Positions 1 to 5,555 of a stretch of 6,487 nt of DNA are shown piece by piece (the first letter of the stretch is position 1; each line of letters starts with the position of its first letter). Below the pieces are notes generated by a model. It was not told the DNA's origin, did no database searches, and saw only the letters and a list, made by a program, of their open reading frames with translations. A program made the translations under genes and the position numbers. Origin of the DNA: an uncultured Treponema sp. (lineage in GTDB: Bacteria; Spirochaetota; Spirochaetia; Treponematales; Treponemataceae); NCBI GenBank assembly GCA_905372205.1, contig CAJPOH010000055.1:1-6487 (forward strand), in the 5' to 3' direction.

Positions 1-416
1 CCGAAACCAATTATGAAGTTGAAGCATGGAGCGGAGCAACACAAGATGGTACGGACAAAAACAAAGCAACACTAAAAGTTGCATCCTCAATAACAGTCTC
101 TGTAACGCTTAAAGAAAGTGCTCCCACACCTCAACCTAATCCTGAAACCTTTGTTATCACATTCTCCAATCCCAGTCATGGCATACTCACTGCAAAACGT
201 ACAAATGGAGGAGCTGAATTCAAATCAGGTGATACAGCAACAAAAGATGAGGTTATCAATTTCAATGTTGCCCCCGAAACCAATTATGAAGTTGAAGCAT
301 GGAGCGGAGCAACACAAGATGGTACGGATAAAAACAAAGCAACACTAAAAGTTGTGTCGTCAACAACAGTCTCTGTAACGCTTAAAGAAAACACTCCCAC
401 ACCTCAGCCTACCCCG
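1..416 (+). repeat. tandem 273-bp in-frame repeat (91-residue InlB-type modules)
   Basis: One full unit runs from 144 to 416, and the 3' half of the preceding unit occupies 1-143. The sequence at 1-143 recurs at 274-416, a shift of exactly 273 bases or 91 codons, with about a dozen differences. The first 80 or so bases differ at only one silent position (GAC to GAT). More copies probably lie upstream. Near identity at the DNA level, including synonymous sites, points to recent duplication or gene conversion. The period is a multiple of three, so copy-number change would alter protein length without breaking the frame. Confidence 0.93.
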
Positions 417-1316
417 CCTGAATTCAACATTACAGTTGAAGGCGTTTCATTTGTAATGAAAAAAATTCCTGAAGGAAAAAATATAAAGCTTGGTTCAGCC
501 TCATTTGCTGTAAATCCCATTCATACGATAGAAAGTATATCAGAATTTTATATGGGGGAAAATGAAGTAACTCAAGAATTATGGAATGCTATTATGAAAG
601 ATAATCCAAGCTGGTTTAATGGCGATTCTACTAAACCATCAAAACAAGCAGCACAAGGAGAGGAGCAGACAAAAAGACCTGTGGAATCTGTGAGCTGGTA
701 TGATGTAGTTAATTTTTGCAATGAGCTAACAAAGGCTGTTACAGGGTCTGAAAGTGAATGCGTATACACAATAACAAATATTGAAAAAACAAATACAAAA
801 TATCCAAATGTCATCACAAAAGCTGAAGTATCTGTAGATTTTTCAAAAAAAGGTTATAGATTGCCAACAGAAGCCGAATGGGAATGGGCTGCAAAGGGTG
901 GAAAAGAAGACGCTGAATACCCAGGTGTACATAAAGAGCCTAATGAAGATGAAAAAACATTTAAAAAGCGAGTTCTTGAATACGCGTGGACAGATCTTCA
1001 TCCTAATACTCAAAGAAGAACTCACGAAGTAAAAAAACTAAAAGCTAATGAGTATGGCTTATATGATATGGCAGGAAATGTAATGGAGTGGTGCAATGAT
1101 TGGTGGAGTGAGCTTGAAGAAAACAAACAATACGAAAAGGACTATAGTGGTGTAGCAATTCCTGATGCTAATAAGTCCATAAAAATCCAAAAAGGTGGAT
1201 CTTATATGTATGTTACGACTCTTTCAGAATTGGCTACTCGTCCTGATAATAGTAATACACAACTTCCCGAAAGCATCTCAAGAGATAGAGGATTTCGCAT
1301 TGTCTGTCGTAAATAA
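1..1316 (+). CDS. FGE-fold (SUMF1-like) surface protein with tandem InlB-type repeats, 5' partial
   Basis: The frame starting at base 3 is open from the window edge to the TAA at 1314-1316, giving 437 residues with no start inside the window. A GTG at 354 could be taken for a start, but it lies inside a repeat module that continues upstream in the same frame and has no ribosome binding site. Residues 1 to about 138 are repeat modules of the divergent InlB B-repeat/bacterial-repeat kind (hallmarks G-I-L-T-A, APETNYEVEAWSG, TVSVTL), joined by PTPQP linkers. From about residue 140 an FGE-sulfatase domain follows, with FYMGENEVTQELW, RPVESVSWYDV, YRLPTEAEWEWAAKGG, YGLYDMAGNVMEWCNDWW and a final RGFRIVCRK. 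The segment after KGGSY has no cysteine, so the Cys pair of true formylglycine-generating enzymes is missing. I infer an exported adhesive or ligand-binding protein, not an enzyme. It is a clear paralogue of the protein at 5556-6487. Family assignment is firm; function is not. Confidence 0.9.
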   Translation, partial: ETNYEVEAWSGATQDGTDKNKATLKVASSITVSVTLKESAPTPQPNPETFVITFSNPSHGILTAKRTNGGAEFKSGDTATKDEVINFNVAPETNYEVEAWSGATQDGTDKNKATLKVVSSTTVSVTLKENTPTPQPTPPEFNITVEGVSFVMKKIPEGKNIKLGSASFAVNPIHTIESISEFYMGENEVTQELWNAIMKDNPSWFNGDSTKPSKQAAQGEEQTKRPVESVSWYDVVNFCNELTKAVTGSESECVYTITNIEKTNTKYPNVITKAEVSVDFSKKGYRLPTEAEWEWAAKGGKEDAEYPGVHKEPNEDEKTFKKRVLEYAWTDLHPNTQRRTHEVKKLKANEYGLYDMAGNVMEWCNDWWSELEENKQYEKDYSGVAIPDANKSIKIQKGGSYMYVTTLSELATRPDNSNTQLPESISRDRGFRIVCRK

Positions 1317-1329
1317 CTAAGGTTCATGA

Positions 1330-1433
1330 CTTACATCTTTTTTTAAGATGCAAGCCAACAATTTTTAGACAAACGATTATTCAAGCTGTGTTCCAAGAAT
1401 AATCGTTTGCCATCATCTTAAAAAAATGTAAAG
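1330..1433. repeat. nested inverted repeat between convergent genes, possible bidirectional terminator
   Basis: Fourteen bases after the stop of the + strand gene there are two concentric perfect 13-bp inverted repeats. The outer arms are 1338-1350 (TTTTTTTAAGATG) and 1414-1426. The inner arms are 1370-1382 (CAAACGATTATTC) and 1397-1409, with a 14-base loop. The outer stem can extend by six pairs (1331-1336 with 1426-1431) across a small bulge. A competing small hairpin (1330-1339 with 1345-1354, one mismatch, T5 loop) uses the same left arm. The position between two convergent genes suits a terminator for both strands. However, neither strand shows a classical U-tract after the stem, and the outer arms carry T-run then A-run, opposite to a usual bidirectional terminator. 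The structure is plain to see; the role is inferred. Confidence 0.6.
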
Positions 1434-1448
1434 CTTTAGATTTAATAT

Positions 1449-1625
1449 TTATTTATTTAACGCATTTTGTGTTGCTCTCGCAATAGCATCTTCTTTAGGA
1501 TATCCAGGATAGTAAGCTTCAGTAGAAGCATATTGCATGCCATCTTCATCTATTGTAACTACAGTAACAGTTCCAAATCCATCTTCTTCTTTATTATCAA
1601 AAATTTGAGTAATCTGCTTGCTCAT
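1449..1625 (-). CDS. small hypothetical protein, 58 residues
   Basis: An ATG at 1625-1623 opens a 58-codon frame ending at TAA 1451-1449. It is preceded by a strong ribosome binding site, GAGGGGG (1637-1631), five bases before the ATG. An in-frame TGA lies just upstream, so the start is well fixed. The protein begins MSKQITQIFD, has an acidic segment (NKEEDG), then an alternating beta-like stretch (GTVTVVTIDEDGMQYAS), a Tyr/Pro-rich turn (AYYPGYP), and ends in a probable amphipathic helix (KEDAIARATQNALNK). It has no signal peptide or membrane segment, so it is probably cytoplasmic. A good promoter sits about 150 bases upstream. It is convergent with the FGE-fold gene on its left and downstream, on the same strand, of the protease operon. 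I do not recognise the family. The beta-hairpin-plus-helix impression is read from residue pattern only. Confidence 0.75.
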   Translation of the reverse strand: MSKQITQIFDNKEEDGFGTVTVVTIDEDGMQYASTEAYYPGYPKEDAIARATQNALNK

Positions 1626-1777
1626 GTTAACCCCCTCACTTGCAAGTCATGGGAATTTCTAAAAATATTTACTGGTTTTCAGATGTTTCCAATCTTAACA
1701 AAGCAATGTTTAGACTTGAATCTATCCTTGCCCAGCTATAGAAATATCAATCTAGCATTACTCCAACTTCTTCTTGA
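1626..1777 (-). other. long 5' leader of the 58-residue protein gene
   Basis: No conventional gene is seen here on either strand. On the - strand there is a mini-frame from ATG 1758-1756, behind a closely placed GGAG, which stops after three codons at TGA. The same frame then stays open for 25 more codons, with protein-like content (WARIDSS, NIALLRLETSENQ), to TAA 1671-1669. It could be a decayed gene, an upstream regulatory frame, or chance. A + strand frame crossing 1467-1784 is antisense to the 58-codon gene and its leader and is not credited as a gene. Confidence 0.3.
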
Positions 1778-1807
1778 ATTATAGCAAAAAAAACTACTAT
1801 TTTTCAA
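1778..1807 (-). promoter_or_regulatory. sigma70-type promoter for the 58-residue protein gene
   Basis: On the - strand a TTGAAA (-35, 1807-1802) is followed after 18 bases by TATAAT (-10, 1783-1778). The -10 is preceded by TGC, giving an extended -10 motif (TGCTATAAT), and the spacer contains a run of eight T. Transcription would start near 1771, leaving a leader of about 145 bases before the ATG at 1625. The match to consensus is very good, even allowing for the AT-rich background. Confidence 0.65.
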
Positions 1808-1905
1808 TTAAACAAATTATATGTGAGGCTAGGTTTCTTCTATTGTCTGCTGGTTTAAGGCTAAAATCTTCCCTATATTGGTTAAGCATCCCTTAAAGAG
1901 GCACT
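1808..1905. other. intergenic stretch with no convincing gene
   Basis: This stretch lies between the palindromic element after the protease gene and the promoter of the small gene. On the - strand a 30-codon frame (ATG 1889-1887, stop 1799-1797, including DFSLKPADNRR and HIICLIEK) has protein-like composition. Its only purine-rich motif, AAGGG, abuts the ATG with no spacing, so I do not call it a gene. It may be a fragment of a decayed gene or part of a dispersed repeat. Confidence 0.3.
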
Positions 1906-1957
1906 GATTAAATGCTCCGCCTAGTAGCTATCGCTGGCGGTAGTCTAGCTTTAATTC
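1906..1957. repeat. palindromic, locally GC-rich intergenic element downstream of the protease gene
   Basis: Two stacked stems are visible. The outer one pairs 1907-1916 (ATTAAATGCT) with 1947-1955, nine pairs with one bulged T at 1913. The inner one pairs CCGCC (1917-1921) with GGCGG (1936-1940). An unpaired TAGTCT (1941-1946) lies on the right side, and the 14-base loop contains the palindrome TAGCTA. It sits 20 bases past the protease stop codon and could end that transcript, but no U-tract follows on the - strand. Its GC-rich core stands out from the AT-rich surroundings and resembles a small dispersed palindromic repeat. Copies elsewhere in the genome cannot be judged from this window. 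Confidence 0.45.
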
Positions 1958-1977
1958 ATGCGATTCCTTAGCCCCTC

Positions 1978-3663
1978 CTAAAACACCACACTCACATCAC
2001 TAGAATTATCAATCGTTATTCTCTTTGCTACACCTTTATACACAACATCATAGTTTTTAGGCCACAAGCCTCTGATTTCTCCTATATACTTTCCTGAAAT
2101 TTCTTTTGCCAAAGTAATAGTGATAAGAACATTTTCATCATAAAGATATATAGGTTCATCATTCAAAGGCACTTCTATTTTTAACGTAGTTTCCACATAG
2201 TTTTTACCAACTTCTGGTAATTTTCCTTCTTTCACTCTTTTTGCTGCTTCATACACATTCACTCGTCCATACCCATAGCATAACGAAAAGCCTTTCTCAT
2301 CATACTTTGCAAAATCAGAATCTACTTTATCTGCTGTTTCTTCCAAAAGCGTAATAATTTGATAAGGCGTTAAATGAGGATTAAACGAAAGAAGATAAGC
2401 CACCATACCCGTAACAAAAGGTGTTGCCATAGAAGTGCCACTCTTATATGTGTATAAACTTTTTTCTTTACTGTCCAAGCTTAAAATTGCCTGTCCTGGA
2501 GCTACAACGTTAATCCACTCTCCTGAAGTACTAAAATTTGCCTTTTCATCTTTTCCATCTGTTGCACCTACTGACAAAACGCCGGGAAAAGCGGCAGGAT
2601 AAGTTTGAATATGTTGCCCATCATTACCCATAGCAATAATTGGCAACACACCTTTTGAGAGAGCATAATTTATAATTTCGAGAGGAAACTGTTCTGCTTT
2701 GCCACCTCCCAAAGAAAGATTACAAGGAACTGTCCGTTGTTCGCTTTCTGAAACTCTAGTTCGCACATCATCAACCAATGCTTTAAGTGAAGAATATATT
2801 GTCTGGCTAGTTCCAGCCCCTTCATACAAAACTTTGTAAGAAACTAAATTAACATTCTTCCACGCAACACCTGCAATTCCTTTTTCATTGTTGCCAACAG
2901 CAGCTAGTATTCCCGTGCAGTGTGTTCCATGTCCTTGCCCTTTATCTGCATCTGAGTTTCCACTTAAAACTTCCATAGGAGAATCCAACACATGACCTGA
3001 ATCGTCATAAGCACTTTTTAGCACTTTAACAACATTGCTTCCATCTTCATATTTTAAGTCATCATGATTTGCATTAGTGCCACCGTCAATAATACCCACC
3101 CACACTTTATTCTCCCCAAAACCGAACTTTGTATATGCTCTTAATGCTTCTGTTATCTCTAACGAATAACAACGCCCTTCTAGCTCTGTATCATTTAAAG
3201 GCTTGCCCAATCCTTCATTTTTTAAATTCAGAACTTTTTCATCTCTTTCTAAAACGCTATTGCTTTGAATCTTTCCCACATCTCTTATAATATAGTCAGG
3301 CTCTGCAAAAACAACTTTTTCTAATTTTCTTAACTCTCGTAGTGTGCTTGGGTAGTCTCCAAGAGCTTTTATATGAACATATTTTTCGTTTTCTCTTATT
3401 CCATCTTTTATTGACTTTATCGTGCAATTTAAGTTTTCAATTGCTTTAATAGTAGCATCTAAATCACTTTGACTAATGTATAAGAGTTTTGCATTTATAG
3501 AAGAATCACCTATTAGAGAAGGTTCAAATCCAAAATATGCTTTTTTAGTTTCTTCTTGAAACTTTTTAACATCTTTTTTTTCTACAGTTTTTTGGGAAAA
3601 CGGCACATCATACTTGCAAGAAAAAAATACTATGATAAGCAAAAACATTAAAATTCTTTTCAT
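1978..3663 (-). CDS. subtilisin-like serine protease lipoprotein, dentilisin (PrtP)-like
   Basis: A 561-residue S8-family protease, probably anchored in the envelope. The signal peptide MKRILMFLLIIVFFSC ends in the lipobox FFSC, with C16 the predicted lipidated residue. Residues of about 55-128 form an I9-like propeptide ending in VVFAEPDY, typical of the junction between pro-domain and catalytic domain. The catalytic domain spans about 165-480. Asp193 is in VGIIDGGTNANH, His245 in GHGTHCTGILAA, the oxyanion Asn347 in AMGNDG and Ser411 in GTSMATPFVTGM, so it should be active. The Asp motif reads DGG where DSG or DTG is usual. About 80 residues of beta-rich tail follow. ATG 3663 is fixed by AGGAG five bases upstream, overlapping the stop of the preceding lipoprotein gene, so the two are co-translated. 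The order and the partner resemble prcA-prtP of the Treponema denticola dentilisin complex; as I recall, PrtP there is about 720 residues, so this one is shorter. Protease family is near certain; the dentilisin link is inferred. Confidence 0.95.
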   Translation of the reverse strand: MKRILMFLLIIVFFSCKYDVPFSQKTVEKKDVKKFQEETKKAYFGFEPSLIGDSSINAKLLYISQSDLDATIKAIENLNCTIKSIKDGIRENEKYVHIKALGDYPSTLRELRKLEKVVFAEPDYIIRDVGKIQSNSVLERDEKVLNLKNEGLGKPLNDTELEGRCYSLEITEALRAYTKFGFGENKVWVGIIDGGTNANHDDLKYEDGSNVVKVLKSAYDDSGHVLDSPMEVLSGNSDADKGQGHGTHCTGILAAVGNNEKGIAGVAWKNVNLVSYKVLYEGAGTSQTIYSSLKALVDDVRTRVSESEQRTVPCNLSLGGGKAEQFPLEIINYALSKGVLPIIAMGNDGQHIQTYPAAFPGVLSVGATDGKDEKANFSTSGEWINVVAPGQAILSLDSKEKSLYTYKSGTSMATPFVTGMVAYLLSFNPHLTPYQIITLLEETADKVDSDFAKYDEKGFSLCYGYGRVNVYEAAKRVKEGKLPEVGKNYVETTLKIEVPLNDEPIYLYDENVLITITLAKEISGKYIGEIRGLWPKNYDVVYKGVAKRITIDNSSDVSVVF

Positions 3664-3674
3664 ATCATCTCCTA
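3664..3674 (-). promoter_or_regulatory. ribosome binding site of the protease gene overlapping the upstream stop codon
   Basis: On the - strand the sequence TAGGAGATGATATG contains the TAG stop of the lipoprotein gene (3674-3672). That stop is the first part of the Shine-Dalgarno AGGAG (3673-3669), and the protease ATG (3663-3661) follows five bases later. Only eight bases separate the genes. This predicts translational coupling and near-equal production of the two proteins. No promoter or terminator fits in the gap. Confidence 0.85.
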
Positions 3675-5417
3675 ATATTTTATGCTAAAAACTTCTCTAC
3701 CATTCCAAGCATTACTACCATGTGCTTTATCATTAAAATAGTAGATAACTTCTGAACTTCCATCGTTATTTCCATCACACACTACATGACAAGGAAAATC
3801 ATCATAACTCACATCAAGACTATCAACTAGCCCCCAATCAACAATGTCCCAATAGTATGTAGCTCCTTTTTGATATGAGAATGGAGTTGCAACTAAATTG
3901 ATTGGCAAGGTTATAAAGTCTTTTGTAAGAGTAACCACCCCATCAATATCATTAACATCAACAATAGTTTGCACTGGCTTGGACGTAATACTGATGAGTT
4001 TTTGAGAATATTCTGTTTTAAGATACATTCCAGATGGAGTTTTTTTGACATCAGAAAGAGTAGCAAAATATAACTCGTCATCTCCTTTTTTGTTAAAAAC
4101 GTATTTGAACTTGCAAGCATAGCAAGCTTTGCCACCTCTTTCCGAAAGCATAAAACCTAGCTCCATATACTTTGCATTTTCTAGTATTTTAGGTGTTGCA
4201 ATTTTAAGGCTATATGACAAATTTTTTGCCTCACTATATTTTATTATAGCATTATGCTGAGGACTTGTAAGAATTAAGGAAGAAGGTCGCATAACTTTTA
4301 CAATAACTTCTGGAACATTTTCAAATGAACTTTTTGCATTGCCTTTACTAAAAGCTACTATCTTATAACTATATTCTTTTTCTTCTTCTAATATTCCGTC
4401 AGTGTCAATAATCTTATGGTCAGGCGAGTTAGAAACGTTTTCTATTCTTTTAACTAAAACAAAATCTTTTTGTGTTTTTTCTTTTCTATAAAGCTCAAAA
4501 CTAGAACAGTCCACATGTTCTACACCCTTTTTTACATTGAAGAACAAAGTTGCTTCATAGTGAGTGGAACGACCAGTTGTAGGATCTTTTCCTATAGCAA
4601 AAGTTTGTGATGGTGTGGGATACATTTTCAGCTTTAGCCTTAAATCTTCAATTTTGATAGATTCATCTTCAGATATTGCATTCTCTTCAGGAAATATTCT
4701 TACATGATGCTCGATTCTATTAGCTGCAACATCATAAGCTACAATCACAATGTCCATTTCAGCTTTAATTTTGATGGAATCAAGATGTGCTTCATACAAA
4801 GAAACATAGCTATCTCCTTCTTTTTTGTTAGTTTGAATAGCTGAAAGAACACAATTCTCCTCATCCATTGTTGAAGGAACATAGCCTAAAGCCATCATTG
4901 GATGAGGTGTTTCAAGTTTAATTTCTTCACACGGGTAAGCACTTTTCAAGGTAAAAGAGACACCTTTTAAGATTGAAACTGGTGTTTTATTCCATTTTTC
5001 TATTTTTTGATTTTCTATTTTGACTTCACTCACTTCTGGGGTAATAGTATTTTTGGTGATTTTGCTCAAAGGAGCTTGTAATATTGTGATATGCTTAGTG
5101 TTTTTTTCTATTAAATACGAACTAACCAAAGAAGCTGCATAGTATGGCTTTAAGTTTTTTCTTCCTTCTAGTTTGAAGTCATAAAACTGTCCCTCTTTTA
5201 AAGCTACGTCTACTTTGCCATTTTGAACTATTAAAGTACGTTCTAGTTTATCTTTTTCGTATATCTTTAATATGGTTTGACTTACAGGAGATCCATTCAC
5301 TCCATCAAGCACTATGATTTCCACATTTTTTAATTTCTCACCTTGCTCATTTTGCTCATAATGCCTACAACCAAAGAATAACAAAAAAACAATGAAAACA
5401 CAAAACACCCTTCGCAT
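3672..5417 (-). CDS. surface lipoprotein with fibronectin-like domains, candidate protease partner (PrcA-like)
   Basis: A 581-residue lipoprotein. The leader MRRVFCVFIVFLLFFGC carries the lipobox FFGC with C17 as the lipid site. Residues about 32-88 look like a small beta-sandwich of the carboxypeptidase-regulatory kind (VEIIVLDGVNGSPVSQTILKIY). Residues about 285-376 look like a fibronectin type III domain (SSFELYRKE, YSYKIVAFSKGNAKSS). The rest is beta-rich, with scattered cysteines (CYAC at 432-435; C543, C547) and a late DGNNDG loop (548-553) that might bind calcium. No catalytic motif is seen. ATG 5417 follows AGAGGTGA with good spacing. The gene directly precedes and is coupled to the subtilase gene. 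In Treponema denticola the lipoprotein PrcA precedes PrtP and is processed into two subunits of the dentilisin complex; size, export, order and coupling agree with that, but I cannot confirm sequence homology. An adjacent prcB is absent: a terminator and another gene lie upstream. Confidence 0.9.
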   Translation of the reverse strand: MRRVFCVFIVFLLFFGCRHYEQNEQGEKLKNVEIIVLDGVNGSPVSQTILKIYEKDKLERTLIVQNGKVDVALKEGQFYDFKLEGRKNLKPYYAASLVSSYLIEKNTKHITILQAPLSKITKNTITPEVSEVKIENQKIEKWNKTPVSILKGVSFTLKSAYPCEEIKLETPHPMMALGYVPSTMDEENCVLSAIQTNKKEGDSYVSLYEAHLDSIKIKAEMDIVIVAYDVAANRIEHHVRIFPEENAISEDESIKIEDLRLKLKMYPTPSQTFAIGKDPTTGRSTHYEATLFFNVKKGVEHVDCSSFELYRKEKTQKDFVLVKRIENVSNSPDHKIIDTDGILEEEKEYSYKIVAFSKGNAKSSFENVPEVIVKVMRPSSLILTSPQHNAIIKYSEAKNLSYSLKIATPKILENAKYMELGFMLSERGGKACYACKFKYVFNKKGDDELYFATLSDVKKTPSGMYLKTEYSQKLISITSKPVQTIVDVNDIDGVVTLTKDFITLPINLVATPFSYQKGATYYWDIVDWGLVDSLDVSYDDFPCHVVCDGNNDGSSEVIYYFNDKAHGSNAWNGREVFSIKY

Positions 5418-5461
5418 ATGTCACCTCTAAAAAACTATTCACATTATACCATAGGATTATA
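5418..5461 (-). promoter_or_regulatory. promoter region and ribosome binding site of the lipoprotein-protease operon
   Basis: Two TATAAT hexamers lie on the - strand at 5461-5456 and 5448-5443, thirteen bases apart. The nearer one reads GGTATAATGTG and would place a transcription start about 18-20 bases before the ribosome binding site. No clear TTGACA lies 17 bases from either box; a TTGTCA occurs further upstream, near 5500. AGAGGTGA (5428-5421) is a strong Shine-Dalgarno, with the AGAGG core six bases before ATG 5417. The terminator just upstream means the operon needs a promoter of its own here. Confidence 0.55.
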
Positions 5462-5509
5462 GATTTGAGTATGACTACTTTGATAAGAGAGGTTTGACAA
5501 GATAAAGAA

Positions 5510-5542
5510 TAATCTCAAGCATCAGAGTGATACTTGAGATTA
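5510..5542 (-). terminator. intrinsic terminator of the FGE-fold lipoprotein gene
   Basis: A perfect 10-bp inverted repeat pairs TAATCTCAAG (5510-5519) with its complement at 5533-5542. After one mismatch (5520/5532) four more pairs form (ATCA 5521-5524 with TGAT 5528-5531), closing a three-base loop. On the - strand the stem is followed by TTCTTTATCTTG, a moderately T-rich tail. It begins 13 bases past the stop codon of the upstream gene and lies before the next promoter, so it separates that gene from the protease operon. Confidence 0.75.
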
Positions 5543-5555
5543 AACAAATGAGATT

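Noticed and set aside
118..348. 76-codon + strand frame
   Set aside because: It is a different-frame shadow of the InlB-type repeats; its composition is not protein-like and the real frame is continuous.
1..416. CRISPR array or other short-spacer repeat
   Set aside because: The repeat is 273 bp long, coding and directly tandem; it does not have the short repeat-spacer pattern.
572..1025. Two - strand frames of 81 and 60 codons
   Set aside because: They are antisense shadows of the FGE domain of the left-hand gene, without supporting signals.
1467..1784. 105-codon + strand frame
   Set aside because: It is antisense to the 58-codon gene and its leader. It lacks a ribosome binding site, while the - strand has a good promoter and Shine-Dalgarno sequence.
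1797..1889. 30-codon - strand frame with protein-like content
   Set aside because: It has no usable ribosome binding site and no recognisable family; it is kept only as a possible remnant.
1906..1957. tRNA or other known RNA gene
   Set aside because: The stems do not form a cloverleaf, and no CCA end or known RNA motif is seen.
3911..4135. 74-codon - strand frame
   Set aside because: It is an alternative frame inside the 581-residue lipoprotein gene, with no ribosome binding site.
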